A DNA stretch of 64,000 nucleotides from Mycolicibacterium mageritense. GTDB lineage: Bacteria; Actinomycetota; Actinomycetes; Mycobacteriales; Mycobacteriaceae. Within the stretch, counting starts at the first letter, position 1. Each line of letters begins with the position of its first letter. The translations under genes and the position numbers were made by a program. This document shows positions 43,137 through 53,163 of this stretch, in pieces. The stretch is from the NCBI RefSeq assembly GCF_010727475.1, contig NZ_AP022567.1:1426001-1490000 (forward strand), read 5' to 3'. The notes under the pieces were generated by a model. That model had not been told where the DNA came from and searched no databases. It saw only the letters and a list, made by a program, of their open reading frames with translations.

Positions 43137-44777
43137 ATGATCATGCCGCGCAGAGTTCTGACCATCGCCAGCATCACCGCGCTTGCGGTATTCGGTGTCG
43201 CCGCTTGCGGCGGAGGCGGGGGCTCTGGCGCCAAGGAGGGCGGCGAGATCAACGTGAGCATGACCTCGTTCCCGGACTACGTGGACCCCCAGCTGTCGTA
43301 CACGCTGGAAGGCTGGGAGGTGCTGTACAACACCTACACCCCGCTGCTCACCTACAAACACGCCAAGGGTGAGGACGGCACCGACATCGTGCCGGGCCTG
43401 GCGAAGGATCTGCCCGAGGTCTCGTCGGACGGCAAGACCTACAAGCTCACGTTGCGCCCGAACATGAAGTACTCGGACGGAACACCCATCAAGGCATCCG
43501 ATTTCACGTACGCCATCCAGCGGTTGTTCAAGGTCGATTCGGGCGGCTCGGTGTTCTACGGCGTCATCGCCGGCGCCAACGACTACGCCGACGGCAAGGC
43601 CGACACCATCAGCGGAATCAAGACCGACGACGCCACAGGCGACATCACGGTCACCCTGACCGAGCCGAACGGCACGTTCGACCACATTCTCGCGCTGCCG
43701 TTCGCCGCGCCGGTCCCGCCGACCACCCCGCTCGACAAGGATGCGACCAACAACCCGCCGCCCAGCAGCGGGCCGTTCACCATCACCAAGGTCGACGCGC
43801 CGCACACACTGACCATGGAACGCAATCCCCAGTTCAAGACGGTCAAGGACGCGGGCGCCGACGAGGTCGCCGATGCGCACGTCGACAAGATCATCGTGAC
43901 GCAGAACAAGAGCAACAGCGCGCAGGTCACCGGCGTGCAGCAGAACAAGATCGACTTCATGACGGATCCGCCCGACGCCGACCGGCTGCCGGAGGTCAAG
44001 GCCCGGTACGGAAACCGGTTCCGGCTCGAGGATTCCATCAACACCTACTACTTCTGGATGAACACGCAGCAGGCGCCGTTCAACGACCTGCGCGTGCGCC
44101 AGGCCATCAACTACGCGATCGACCCCGAGGCCCTCAACCGCATCTTCGGCGGCCGCCTGCACCCGACCCAGCAGATCCTGCCCCCGGGCATGCCGGGCTA
44201 CGAGGAGTACAAGCTGTATCCCGGGCCGGACGTGAACAAGGCCAAACAGCTGATCGCAGAGGCCAATCCGGCCGACCGCAACATCACCGTGTGGACGGAC
44301 GACGAGCCGGACCGCAAGCGGATCGGCGAGTACTACCACGACGTGCTGACCCAGCTGGGCTTCAACGCGACCCTCAAAGTCATTGCCGGTGACGTCTATT
44401 GGACGACGATCGGCAACCAGACCACTCCCGATCTCGACACCGGGTTCGCCGACTGGTTTCAGGACTTCCCGCATCCCGACGACTTCTTCCGCCCGCTGAT
44501 CAACGGCAAGAGCATCCTGCCGACCAACGGCAACAACTTCTCGCGGGTCAACATCCCCGAGTTGGATGCCAAGATGAACCAGCTTCTCACCCAGCAGCTT
44601 TCCGATGAGGTGAAGAAGGGTTACGCCGAGCTGGACCGGTCCTTCATGGAGCAGGCGATCTGGGCACCGTACGGCAACGAGCAGTTCACCACGTTCGTGT
44701 CGGACCGCATGGACTTCGACACCAGCTATCACCATCTGTTGTTCAACCAGGACTACACGTCGTTCGCGCTCAAGTGA
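43137..44777 (+). CDS. ABC transporter substrate-binding lipoprotein, peptide/nickel type (SBP_bac_5)
   Basis: 546 residues from the ATG at 43137, which starts a lipoprotein signal: LTIASITALAVFGVAACGGG. Family 5 solute-binding segments: LEGWEVLYNTYTPLLTYK, KTYKLTLRPNMKYSDGTPIKASDFTYAIQRL, and NDLRVRQAINYAIDPEALNRIFGG. It binds an oligopeptide or similar ligand for the coupled permeases. The frame stays open 549 bp upstream without homology. The end overlaps the next start (GTGA). Confidence 0.93.
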   Translation: MIMPRRVLTIASITALAVFGVAACGGGGGSGAKEGGEINVSMTSFPDYVDPQLSYTLEGWEVLYNTYTPLLTYKHAKGEDGTDIVPGLAKDLPEVSSDGKTYKLTLRPNMKYSDGTPIKASDFTYAIQRLFKVDSGGSVFYGVIAGANDYADGKADTISGIKTDDATGDITVTLTEPNGTFDHILALPFAAPVPPTTPLDKDATNNPPPSSGPFTITKVDAPHTLTMERNPQFKTVKDAGADEVADAHVDKIIVTQNKSNSAQVTGVQQNKIDFMTDPPDADRLPEVKARYGNRFRLEDSINTYYFWMNTQQAPFNDLRVRQAINYAIDPEALNRIFGGRLHPTQQILPPGMPGYEEYKLYPGPDVNKAKQLIAEANPADRNITVWTDDEPDRKRIGEYYHDVLTQLGFNATLKVIAGDVYWTTIGNQTTPDLDTGFADWFQDFPHPDDFFRPLINGKSILPTNGNNFSRVNIPELDAKMNQLLTQQLSDEVKKGYAELDRSFMEQAIWAPYGNEQFTTFVSDRMDFDTSYHHLLFNQDYTSFALK

Positions 44778-45754
44778 TGGCGGTCGCCGTACAGGGACGC
44801 AGCCCCTGGTATTTGGCGTGGATCCGGCTGCGCCGCAACAAGGTTGCCCTGGCTTGCGGTGGACTGTTCGTGGTGATCGTGCTGTGCTGCCTGGCCGCCC
44901 CGCTGTGGGCCGACCACGTGGCACACACGTCACCGAACGAGAACCACATCACCGACAAGGTGCTGATCGACGGCGAGGAGACCTACGTGGTGTCGCCGGA
45001 CGGCACTCCCATCGGTCCGGGGCTGCACGGCCGGTATCTGCTGGGTGCCGACCAGAACGGCCGCGACGTCATGGTGCGGTTGCTCTACGGCGGTCGCACG
45101 TCGATCTACATCGGCCTGGCCGCGGCGCTGACCACTACGGTGCTGGCGGTGATGATCGGCCTGCTCGCCGGCTACTACCGGGGCTGGATCGACGCGCTGC
45201 TGTCGCGGGCGATGGACGTGGTGTGGGCCTTTCCCGTGCTGCTGCTCGGGATAGCGCTGGGCACCGCTCTGGCACTCGGGGGCGTCAAGCTCGGCCCGGT
45301 GCAGGTCGCCGGGGACTCACTGTGGATTCCGATCCTCATCATCGGCTGCGTGTACGTGCCGTACATGGCCCGGCCGATCCGTGGCGAGGTGCTGGCGTTG
45401 CGGCAGAAGGAGTTCGTCGAGGCCGCGGTGGCCATGGGCAAGGGACCGCTGCGCATCATGGGCTCCGAGCTGCTGCCCAACATCATCTCCACGATCATCG
45501 TGTTCTTCACGCTCAACATCGCCAACAACATGCTTTTGGAGTCGGCGCTGTCGTTCCTCGGGGCCGGGGTGCGGCCCCCGAATGCGTCGTGGGGCACGAT
45601 GATCGCCGACGGGTACCAGACCATCTACACCGCGCCGCATCTGACGATCGTGCCCGGCCTGATGATCGTCATCACGGTGCTCTCGCTCAACGTGTTCGGC
45701 GACGGGTTGCGTGACGCGCTCGACCCGAAGGCCCGAATCCGGTTGGAGCACTGA
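44774..45754 (+). CDS. Peptide-type ABC permease (DppC/OppC-like)
   Basis: 326 residues, about six transmembrane helices. N-terminal WIRLRRNKVALACGGLFVVIVLC (OppC_N), a periplasmic segment and GADQNGRDVMVRLLYGGRTSIYIGL, then the EAA loop VEAAVAMGKGPLRIMGSELLPN. Pairs with the DppB-like subunit. GTG (44774) or ATG (44777) start. The stop overlaps the next ATG (TGATG). Confidence 0.93.
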   Translation: MMAVAVQGRSPWYLAWIRLRRNKVALACGGLFVVIVLCCLAAPLWADHVAHTSPNENHITDKVLIDGEETYVVSPDGTPIGPGLHGRYLLGADQNGRDVMVRLLYGGRTSIYIGLAAALTTTVLAVMIGLLAGYYRGWIDALLSRAMDVVWAFPVLLLGIALGTALALGGVKLGPVQVAGDSLWIPILIIGCVYVPYMARPIRGEVLALRQKEFVEAAVAMGKGPLRIMGSELLPNIISTIIVFFTLNIANNMLLESALSFLGAGVRPPNASWGTMIADGYQTIYTAPHLTIVPGLMIVITVLSLNVFGDGLRDALDPKARIRLEH

Positions 45755-46716
45755 TGGTCAGATTCGTCGTCCGGCGGCTGCTGGGCATGGTGGCCGTGTT
45801 GTTCGCCATCTCGGTGCTGGTGTTCGTCATCTTCAACGTGATCCCGAACTCGGACCCGGCCGCGCGCATCGCGGGCAAGAACGCCAACCCGGCACTCATC
45901 GCCCGGGTCAGCCACGAGCTCGGGCTCGATCAGCCGTTGCCCGTGCAGTACCTGACCATGATGAAGCAGATCTTCACCGGCCAGCTCACCTCATACGCCA
46001 GCAATCGCAATGTCGCCGAACAGATCTGGGAAGGCCTGCCCGCGACACTTTCGCTGTGCATCGGCGCGGCGGTGTTGTGGATGGCACTGGCCATCTGGTT
46101 CGGTTACCTCAGCGCCGTGCACGCGGGCAAGTTCACCGACCGGGCCCTCACGGTGCTGTCGCTGGCCGGCATCTCGATGCCGGTGTTCTGGTTGGCCGCG
46201 ATCCTGCTGTACTTCCTGAGTTACAAGCTCGAGCTGTTCCCGTCGAGCAGCTACGTGCCACTGGCGGAGGATCCTTTGCAGTGGGCGTATCACCTGATCC
46301 TGCCGTGGATCACGCTGGCCGTGCTCTACGTCGGGTTCTACAGCCGCGTGCTGCGCACCAACATGCTCGACGCGGCGCACGAGGACTACGTGCGGACCGC
46401 TCGCGCCAAGGGCATCAGTGAACGGCAGGTGCGGGTCCGGCACATCCTGCGCAATTCGCTGATCCCGATCGTGACGTTGTTCGGCCTGGATTTCGGCGCC
46501 GTGGTGGGCGGTGGCGCGATCCTCACCGAAACCGTCTTCAACATCAACGGTGTCGGGCTGTATGCGGGCGAGGCCATCCGCACGCTGGATCTGCCGCCGC
46601 TCATCGGCGTGACGATGTACGGAGCGTTCTTCATCGTGCTGTTCAACACGATCGTCGACCTGGCATACGCCTACCTCGATCCGCGGATCCGACTGGGAGA
46701 GGCGGCACCGGTATGA
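45754..46716 (+). CDS. Peptide-type ABC permease (DppB/OppB-like)
   Basis: 320 residues: RFVVRRLLGMVAVLFAISVLVFVIF at the N-terminus, HELGLDQPLPVQYLTMM, and the EAA loop VRTARAKGISERQVRVRHILRNSLIP. Permease order C then B is the reverse of most dpp/opp operons. Overlaps the downstream ATPase gene by four bases. Confidence 0.93.
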   Translation: MVRFVVRRLLGMVAVLFAISVLVFVIFNVIPNSDPAARIAGKNANPALIARVSHELGLDQPLPVQYLTMMKQIFTGQLTSYASNRNVAEQIWEGLPATLSLCIGAAVLWMALAIWFGYLSAVHAGKFTDRALTVLSLAGISMPVFWLAAILLYFLSYKLELFPSSSYVPLAEDPLQWAYHLILPWITLAVLYVGFYSRVLRTNMLDAAHEDYVRTARAKGISERQVRVRHILRNSLIPIVTLFGLDFGAVVGGGAILTETVFNINGVGLYAGEAIRTLDLPPLIGVTMYGAFFIVLFNTIVDLAYAYLDPRIRLGEAAPV

Positions 46717-47699
46717 GTGAACTCCTTGAGGTCAAAGAACTGAGCGTCAGCTTCACCACCGACGACGGCGTCGTGCAAGCCGTCGACGGGGTGTCGTTCT
46801 CCCTGGGCAGTGGCGAAATCCTCGCGGTCGTCGGTGAATCCGGGTCGGGCAAGAGCGTGACCGCGCAGACCTTGATCGGGTTGACCCGCGGTTCCAACAC
46901 GGCCATCGCGGGCTCGGTCGAGTTCGACGGACGCGACATCACGGCCCTCGACTCCGCCGCCATGCGTTCCGTGCGCGGCGAGCACATCGCGATGATCTTC
47001 CAGGATCCGATGACCTCGCTGAACCCCGTGTACCGGGTCGGTGACCAGATCATCGAGATGATCCGGGCGCATCGCGACATCTCGAAGGCGCAGGCCCGCG
47101 AACGCGCGGTGGAACTGCTCCGTTCGGTGGGCATTCCGCATCCCGAGCGCCGGGTCCGGGACTACCCGCACGAGTTCTCCGGTGGTATGCGGCAGCGCGT
47201 GATGATCGCGATGGCCCTGGCATTGGAACCCGAGCTGCTCATCGCCGACGAGCCGACGACGGCCCTCGACGTCACGGTGCAGGCCCAGATCCTGCGCCTG
47301 GTCGAAAAACTCAACGCCGACCGCGGGTTGGCGGTCGTGTTGATCACGCACGATCTGGGTGTGGTGGCCGAGGTGGCCGACCGCGTCGTCGTCATGTACG
47401 CCGGTCAGATCGTGGAGGACGGCACGCTCGACGAGATCTTCTACGATCCGCAGCATCCGTACACCTGGGGCCTGTTGGGGTCGATGACGCGGCTCGACCA
47501 GCCACGCACGGCACGGCTGACCCAGATCTCCGGGCAACCGCCGTCACTGCTCGATCCCCCGACGGGGTGCCGCTTCGCCCCGCGCTGCCCGCATGTGTTC
47601 GAGAAGTGCGCCGAGCCTCCGCCGCTCGAAGCCCGCAACGGCGGCGCACATCTGGATCGATGCTGGTTGTCCTTGGACGAGAAGAGGACTCTGCGGTGA
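46713..47699 (+). CDS. Peptide-type ABC ATPase (DppD/OppD-like)
   Basis: 328 residues. Walker A VVGESGSGKSVTAQTLIGL, signature FSGGMRQRVMIAMAL, Walker B LLIADEPTTALDVT and H-loop VLITHDLG. The C-terminal oligo_HPY region has CRFAPRCPHVFEKC, the Cys-rich motif found in this subfamily, some of which bind an Fe-S cluster. The stop overlaps the next GTG. Confidence 0.95.
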   Translation: MSELLEVKELSVSFTTDDGVVQAVDGVSFSLGSGEILAVVGESGSGKSVTAQTLIGLTRGSNTAIAGSVEFDGRDITALDSAAMRSVRGEHIAMIFQDPMTSLNPVYRVGDQIIEMIRAHRDISKAQARERAVELLRSVGIPHPERRVRDYPHEFSGGMRQRVMIAMALALEPELLIADEPTTALDVTVQAQILRLVEKLNADRGLAVVLITHDLGVVAEVADRVVVMYAGQIVEDGTLDEIFYDPQHPYTWGLLGSMTRLDQPRTARLTQISGQPPSLLDPPTGCRFAPRCPHVFEKCAEPPPLEARNGGAHLDRCWLSLDEKRTLR

Positions 47700-48676
47700 C
47701 TGCACTGTTGGAAGTGACCGATCTGGTCAAGTACTTCCCCGTCAAGGCCGGGGTGGTGATCGACCGTGAAGTGGCGCAGGTGCGGGCCGTCGACGGGGTG
47801 AGCCTGACGCTCAACGAGGGCGAAACCCTGGGCCTGGTCGGCGAATCCGGCAGTGGCAAGTCGACCCTGTGCCGTGCCATCCTGCAGCTGATCCGGCCCA
47901 CGTCGGGGTCGGTCCGGTTCGACGGTGAGGAGCTCGTCGGACGGTCCCCGCGCGAGCTGCGGCCGCTGCGGCGCCAGATCCAGATGATCTTCCAGGATCC
48001 CTATGCATCGCTGAATCCCCGCAAACGCGTGGGCCAGATCATCGGCGACCCGTTGGAACTGCACGGCCTGGCCAGCGGCGCCGACCTCAAGCGCCGGGTC
48101 CAGGAGTTGCTCGACCGGGTCGGACTGCGTGCCGAGCACTACAACCGGTTTCCACACGAGTTCTCGGGCGGGCAGCGCCAGCGCATCGGGATCGCCAGAG
48201 CCGTTGCGCTGCAACCCAAGCTGGTCATCGCCGACGAGCCGGTGTCGGCGCTCGACGTTTCGGTGCAGGCGCAGATCATCAATCTGCTCAAGGAACTGCA
48301 GGAAGACTTCGGGCTGTCCTACCTGTTCGTGGCGCACGACCTCGGCGTGATCCGGCAGGTGTCGGACCGGGTCGCGGTGATGTACCTCGGCAAGGTCGTC
48401 GAAAATGCCGAGGCCGACAGCCTCTACGGCAAACCGCTGCACCCGTATTCGAACGCGCTGCTGTCAGCGGTGCCCATCCCGGACCCCAGGCGCAACGTGG
48501 AGCGTGAGCGCCTGGTCCTGGAGGGTGACGTGCCGAGCCCGATCAACCCGCCCTCGGGCTGTAGCTTCCACACGCGCTGCCCGTGGTGCACCGAGGTGTG
48601 TGTCACCGACGCCCCTCCGTTGGAGGAGCTGGAACCGCGCCATGCCGCGGCGTGTCATCATCCGCGAAATCTGTAG
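47696..48676 (+). CDS. Peptide-type ABC ATPase (DppF/OppF-like)
   Basis: 326 residues from the GTG overlapping the previous stop. Walker A VGESGSGKSTLCRAIL, Q-loop QMIFQDPYASLNPRKRVG, signature FSGGQRQRIGIARAV, Walker B LVIADEPVSALDVS and C-terminal CSFHTRCPWCTEVC. Second ATPase of the importer. Last gene of the operon; 48677-48926 downstream is non-coding with no strong hairpin. Confidence 0.95.
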   Translation: MTALLEVTDLVKYFPVKAGVVIDREVAQVRAVDGVSLTLNEGETLGLVGESGSGKSTLCRAILQLIRPTSGSVRFDGEELVGRSPRELRPLRRQIQMIFQDPYASLNPRKRVGQIIGDPLELHGLASGADLKRRVQELLDRVGLRAEHYNRFPHEFSGGQRQRIGIARAVALQPKLVIADEPVSALDVSVQAQIINLLKELQEDFGLSYLFVAHDLGVIRQVSDRVAVMYLGKVVENAEADSLYGKPLHPYSNALLSAVPIPDPRRNVERERLVLEGDVPSPINPPSGCSFHTRCPWCTEVCVTDAPPLEELEPRHAAACHHPRNL

Positions 48677-48926
48677 GCCCCCGGCTGGACGATGCGGGAG
48701 CTGCCGGTGATGTTGTGGGCTGGCACTGTGGCGAACGTGCAGGCTTGCGTGGTAATTTCGCGATTTTCGTGACAACAGGCTGCACGCTCGCCACAGTGCG
48801 CCAGAGGGGATCCACCTCGCTGGCCGGGGCCACAGAACACGACCAAGGCATCCAGGCACTTAGTTTGAAGATCGCGGTTATCAGGTAGCCACGATCTTCA
48901 ACGTAAGTGCACCAGAGACGCTGCAG

Positions 48927-50537
48927 TCAGCCCGCGTGATGTTCCCGGCCCGCGGACACGGTCGTGCGCACTTTCGCCGTCAGCAGTGCATCGGCACCGA
49001 CGGTGAACGGATCGCTGTCGAGCACCACGAAGTCGGCGGCGTGCCCGGCCATGAGGCGCCCTGTCACGCCTTCCCACCGGCACGAGTACGCGGCATCTCG
49101 GGTGGCGTGCGCTATCGCCTCGGCCAACGGCAGCGCGTAGTCCGGCAGGTTCGGCGCAAGTGCCGGGTCGCAGGCGGACCGCCGTGTGGTGGCCACGTAC
49201 ATGTTGGGCAGCGGCGGGTACGGCGCGGTCGGCGCATCTGAGCCGAATGCCAATGTGGCTCCGGCAGCTGTGAATTCGGGCCACGGAAAGCCGCGGTCAG
49301 CGCGGTGGTCGCCGAGCATGGCGCGCCAGTTGTCGGTGATCGCCGGATCGGCGTGCACGGGCTGCATGGATGCGACGACACCGAGGCCGGCCAAGCGCGC
49401 GACGTTGGCCTCGGTCACGGTCTCCAGATGCTCGATGCGGTGCCTGCGGTCGCGCGGCCCGTTGACCGCGATCGCGTGCTCAAGAGCCGAGAGCGCGATG
49501 TCGGAGGCTTGGTCGCCGATGGCGTGCATCGCGACCTGAAGACCCGCGGCGTCGGCGGCCGCGACCACGGGTGCAAGGGACTCGAGATCCCAGATGGGTT
49601 CGGGGTGACTGCCGTTGGCGTAGGGCTCTTTCATCGCGGCCGTGCAGCTGTCGATCACACCGTCGACGAGGATCTTGATGCCCGTGACACGCAGCCACGG
49701 CCCGGGCACGCGTCGGCTCAGCTCGGCCGCTTCATGCACCTGGGCCACGTTGTCGGCGGTCGACGCGGTCCGGTTGACCAGCCAGTGCCCCGCGATCCGC
49801 AGCGGCAACGTGCCATCGCCCGCGGCCAGCGCGCGTTCGAGCGCGGACAGATCGGCACTGTCGAGCCCCATGTCGACGGCTCCGGTCACACCGGCGGCCA
49901 GATAGTGGGCGAACGTCGCGGCCAGCGCGGCGTCGCGCTCGTCGTCGGTGACGGTGCTGTCGAGGAACGTCCGCATGAGCCCCAGTGCCGCCGTCTCGTA
50001 CAACATTCCGGTGGCATTGCCGTCGCCGTCGCGTTCGATCGTGCCGCCGATGGGGTCGGGAGTGGCGGCGTCGATGCCGAGTTCGCGCAGCGCCGCGGTG
50101 TTCACCCACGCCGAGTGCACGTCGTTGGAGGCCAGGTACACGGGCCGGTCGGCAACGGCCGCGTCGAGCATGTGCCGGTCCGGCGCACGGCCCGCCAGCG
50201 GAGGGTACAGCCAACTGCGGCCCAGGATCCGCGGTGCGGACGGATCCGCCGAAGCGGCTGCCGCCAACCGGTTCTGGATGTCGGCGAGGTCGACGGCGTC
50301 GAACAGGTCGACCTGCTGGAGCGCCTGCCCCATCGACACCAGGTGGGTGTGGGCGTCGATGAAGCCCGGTAGCACCAGGGCGCCGTCGAGTTCGACTGTG
50401 CGGGTGATGCCGGGCAGCGCGTCGGCCGCCGCGGTGTCACCGACGAACATCAGCTCCGATCCCGAGACCACAAGGGATTCGGCCCATTCCGGTTGTGTCG
50501 CGGTGAAGATCCGTCCGCCCCGGTAATGCGTCGTCAT
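48927..50537 (-). CDS. YtcJ-like amidohydrolase
   Basis: 536 residues from the ATG at 50537, which opens THYRGGRIFTATQPEWAESL. Amidohydrolase-3 fold: DGALVLPGFIDAHTHLVSMG (metal HxH), GIKILVDGVIDSC, AMHAIGDQASDIALSALEHA (metal His), RHRIEHLETVT and a C-terminal LAFGSDAPTAPYPPL (metal Asp). It would hydrolyse an amide or cyclic amide. Third gene of the LacI-controlled NCS1/C45 operon, overlapping the C45 gene by four bases. Confidence 0.88.
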   Translation of the reverse strand: MTTHYRGGRIFTATQPEWAESLVVSGSELMFVGDTAAADALPGITRTVELDGALVLPGFIDAHTHLVSMGQALQQVDLFDAVDLADIQNRLAAAASADPSAPRILGRSWLYPPLAGRAPDRHMLDAAVADRPVYLASNDVHSAWVNTAALRELGIDAATPDPIGGTIERDGDGNATGMLYETAALGLMRTFLDSTVTDDERDAALAATFAHYLAAGVTGAVDMGLDSADLSALERALAAGDGTLPLRIAGHWLVNRTASTADNVAQVHEAAELSRRVPGPWLRVTGIKILVDGVIDSCTAAMKEPYANGSHPEPIWDLESLAPVVAAADAAGLQVAMHAIGDQASDIALSALEHAIAVNGPRDRRHRIEHLETVTEANVARLAGLGVVASMQPVHADPAITDNWRAMLGDHRADRGFPWPEFTAAGATLAFGSDAPTAPYPPLPNMYVATTRRSACDPALAPNLPDYALPLAEAIAHATRDAAYSCRWEGVTGRLMAGHAADFVVLDSDPFTVGADALLTAKVRTTVSAGREHHAG

Positions 50538-51616
50538 CGGGCAGCCACCTGCGTGGTCTCCACGGTGTTCCAGTTGCCGTCCCGGGCCTGCAACGGCGTG
50601 CCCGCGAGGATGCGGGCCCGGCGGTGCTCGGGTTCGAGCAGTACGGTCGCCAACGTCGCCCAGCGTTGACCGAACACCGCGCCCGGCGCGGGTGTGCAGC
50701 ACAGTTGCGGCTGGCCGGGATCGGACTGCAGATATGGGATCAGGTCGACGGCCTGCTCTGGTGTCGGGTAGCGCACGAGCCGGGACGTGATGAGCTGCAA
50801 TCGTTCCTGCGAATCCGGGTCGTAGAGTCCGGGTTTCTCGAACGGCGTGTTGCGAGCGTCCAGGAAGTGGTTGGTGTGTGGCAGGTAGCCCCCGCGCTGC
50901 GACAGCACGGTGACTCCGCGTGGGCTCAGTTCGGCACACACCGCGGTGGTCGGATCGAGCAGGGTGAAGGCGCCCGACGTGCGGATCGGCGCCCCACGCA
51001 ACACCTCCAGCGCCTCGGCCACACTGCCCGCAGTACCGAGAACCGCCGCCGCGAGCACATGCACCGGCACACCCGCCGGCGCGTCGTCACGGTGCCCGAG
51101 GATGTTGAAGAACAGCCCGAGGCCCGCGCTGTTGACCCCGATCTTGCCGAGCATGCCGTGTTCGGTGAGGCCGACGTACGCATGCGTGGTGCCCCGCACG
51201 TCGTGCAGATGCCAGAACGGGTCCAGCTCCTGGTGCCAGTCCCAGGTCTGAATACCGAAGGGCGCACCGGTTTCCGGTACGCAACCGATCGTCGAGCATT
51301 CGCCGGGCCTGCTTCCCAGCGCCTGAGCCAGGATCTCGGTGCGGGCATTGACGGCCATCACCCGCCAAGGGTCGAGACCGGCACCGTCTGCGACCCCGAC
51401 GATCTCGTCCACATAGCGCGAGTCCCAGCGCCCGATGACGTCGGTGATCCGCTCGGCATCGGAACACACTGTCGCTTCATCGATTCCGACGGTCCGGAAC
51501 AGGTCGAAGTACAGGTCGACGGCCGCGGGCAGGTCAGCGCGCAACGCATGCCCGCGGGCCCGGCCCCGTTCGGTGGGAGCCACGCCGTCGACGACGATGA
51601 TCTCGTGCCCGGTCAT
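50534..51616 (-). CDS. C45-family autoprocessing acyltransferase/hydrolase
   Basis: 360 residues related to isopenicillin-N N-acyltransferase-like (peptidase C45) proteins. The nucleophile is probably C107 in SRPGECSTIGC, exposed by self-cleavage; WDWHQELDPFWHLHDV and NSAGLGLFFNILGHRDD follow in the usual order. The N-terminal about 106 residues would be the propiece. C45 enzymes make or break amide bonds. Overlaps both operon partners by four bases. Confidence 0.83.
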   Translation of the reverse strand: MTGHEIIVVDGVAPTERGRARGHALRADLPAAVDLYFDLFRTVGIDEATVCSDAERITDVIGRWDSRYVDEIVGVADGAGLDPWRVMAVNARTEILAQALGSRPGECSTIGCVPETGAPFGIQTWDWHQELDPFWHLHDVRGTTHAYVGLTEHGMLGKIGVNSAGLGLFFNILGHRDDAPAGVPVHVLAAAVLGTAGSVAEALEVLRGAPIRTSGAFTLLDPTTAVCAELSPRGVTVLSQRGGYLPHTNHFLDARNTPFEKPGLYDPDSQERLQLITSRLVRYPTPEQAVDLIPYLQSDPGQPQLCCTPAPGAVFGQRWATLATVLLEPEHRRARILAGTPLQARDGNWNTVETTQVAAR

Positions 51617-53043
51617 GCCGGGACCGCCTTACGTCGGCCCATCAGCACGACGTACAGCACTGCAGGAACCAGGAGTCCGACGGGAAGCGAAAGATCCACG
51701 CCGCCAATCGCTTCCGCGATCGGACCGGTGTACACCGGGGCGGCCACACACAGCAGGCTCAGGCCGATGCCGATCAGCACCGCGACGGCACCGGCCCGGT
51801 TGACGCCGGCGGTGTACCAGTACGGGCTCGCCGGGGTCTGATCGGTCAGCCCCGGGCCGTCGTATGCGTTGCGCCGCCACAGCACGTCGGCCACGTACAC
51901 CGCCATCACCGGCCCCATCACGGTGACCACGAGCTGCATCATATTGCTCACGGTGTCAAGAAAGTTCGAGACCAGCAGGGCGTACATGGTCATGGCGGCA
52001 CCGATCGAACCGTCCAGCAGCACACTGCGCGACCGGCGCAGGCGCAAACCGACGGCCTGCAGCGCCAGGCCCGAGCTGTAGGCGGTCATGGCGTTGTTGG
52101 CCATGGTCCCGAGGATCACCGCGATCAGGAAGATCGGCACGAACCACGACGGCAACGCACCCTCGAGGGCCGTCTCCGGGTCTGCCATGTCGAGCGCGGT
52201 CGCGGCGAGCGCGCCCAGCCCGGTGATCAGGACGCTGGGCACGTACGCGCCCAGCGTGGTCCAGCCGGCCACGGCGAACGGCGAGGAGGCGGTGGGCAGG
52301 TAGCGCGCGAAGTCGGCGCTGTTGGTGTAGGACAGCGGGGCCGACGCGACGATCGCCAGTCCGGCTGCCACGGTCGCCCAGAGTTCGATCCCGTGCAGCG
52401 GCTGGCCGGGCTGGTATCCCCAGTTGGCGCTGCCGAGGACGTATGCCGCCATCACGACGAACACCGCGGTGAGGACCAGGGCGAGTGGCTGGTACAGCCG
52501 GACGATCGTGGCGTGGCCGTACACGCTGATGGCCAGCGTGATCACGGCGACGGCCAGGATCAGCCCGATCTTGACGGGCAGCGTCACCGCGACGCCGAAC
52601 CGCTCGGCCAGCCGGAATGCCGTGTAGGAGGCGGCCGCCCAGTTCAGCGCCAGGTAACAGACGCTGATGAACCAGCTGGTCACCACGATGTTCACGCGAT
52701 TGCCGCGGATACCGAACACCGCGCGCGTGATGACCTCGCTGGGCGTGCCCGACGCAGGCCCGCTCGCGGCCACGATGCCGGTGAGGATCGAGAAGAGATT
52801 GCCGACGACGATGACGGCCAGCGCCTGCCACAGGCTCAGGCCCATGAGGATCAGCGTCCCGCCGACCACGAGTGCCAGGTAGCCCACGTTCGGCGCGGCC
52901 CATACCGCGAACAGTTCCCGCGCCCGGCCGTGCCGCTCGCTCTCGGGGATGTAGTCGATCCCGTGGGTCTCGACGCGGCCCGCCTGGTCGGCGGCCGCCG
53001 GGAGATCGGTGGTGGCGGCGGGGTCTGCCGTCATGGGTGCCAT
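51613..53043 (-). CDS. NCS1-family permease (nucleobase/hydantoin-type)
   Basis: 476 residues, about twelve transmembrane helices. Family features: FAVWAAPNVGYLALVVGGTLILMGLSLWQA near helix 1, SGPASGTPSEVITRAVFGIRGN, and SNMMQLVVTVMGPVMAVYVAD. Imports purines, pyrimidines, hydantoins or related amides with cations. Start ATG 53043 with GGAGGAG four bases upstream. First gene of the operon; its promoter overlaps two LacI-type operators. Confidence 0.92.
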   Translation of the reverse strand: MAPMTADPAATTDLPAAADQAGRVETHGIDYIPESERHGRARELFAVWAAPNVGYLALVVGGTLILMGLSLWQALAVIVVGNLFSILTGIVAASGPASGTPSEVITRAVFGIRGNRVNIVVTSWFISVCYLALNWAAASYTAFRLAERFGVAVTLPVKIGLILAVAVITLAISVYGHATIVRLYQPLALVLTAVFVVMAAYVLGSANWGYQPGQPLHGIELWATVAAGLAIVASAPLSYTNSADFARYLPTASSPFAVAGWTTLGAYVPSVLITGLGALAATALDMADPETALEGALPSWFVPIFLIAVILGTMANNAMTAYSSGLALQAVGLRLRRSRSVLLDGSIGAAMTMYALLVSNFLDTVSNMMQLVVTVMGPVMAVYVADVLWRRNAYDGPGLTDQTPASPYWYTAGVNRAGAVAVLIGIGLSLLCVAAPVYTGPIAEAIGGVDLSLPVGLLVPAVLYVVLMGRRKAVPA

Positions 53044-53082
53044 GGCTCCTCCAGGGTGCGTGATTGCGATCACGCTACGTAC

Positions 53083-53096
53083 CCAAATCGATTTGG
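53083..53096. promoter_or_regulatory. LacI-family operator 1
   Basis: CCAAATCGATTTGG, a perfect 14-bp palindrome with the central CG typical of LacI/GalR operators, 40 bp before the NCS1 permease start. Confidence 0.85.
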
Positions 53097-53120
53097 ACAA
53101 TAACGTCTCCAAACTTTTTC

Positions 53121-53132
53121 AAAATCGATTTG
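53121..53132. promoter_or_regulatory. LacI-family operator 2
   Basis: AAAATCGATTTG differs from the core of operator 1 by one base; centres are 37 bp apart (about 3.5 helical turns). It lies 32 bp before the lacI-type gene, suiting autoregulation. Confidence 0.8.
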
Positions 53133-53151
53133 TACGAGGTCCAGCCGTTGT

Positions 53152-53157
53152 TAGCCT
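53152..53157 (+). promoter_or_regulatory. -10 element of a predicted leaderless promoter (LacI gene)
   Basis: TAGCCT, six bases, GTG at 53164; no ribosome site. Confidence 0.5.
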
Positions 53158-53163
53158 GATCTC

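Noticed and set aside
42948..44933. 661-codon minus-strand frame
   Set aside because: Antisense to the substrate-binding protein; composition is that of a codon-position shadow.
48677..48926. Small genes in the gap after the ABC operon
   Set aside because: Short frames on both strands lack ribosome sites and any recognisable sequence; treated as non-coding.
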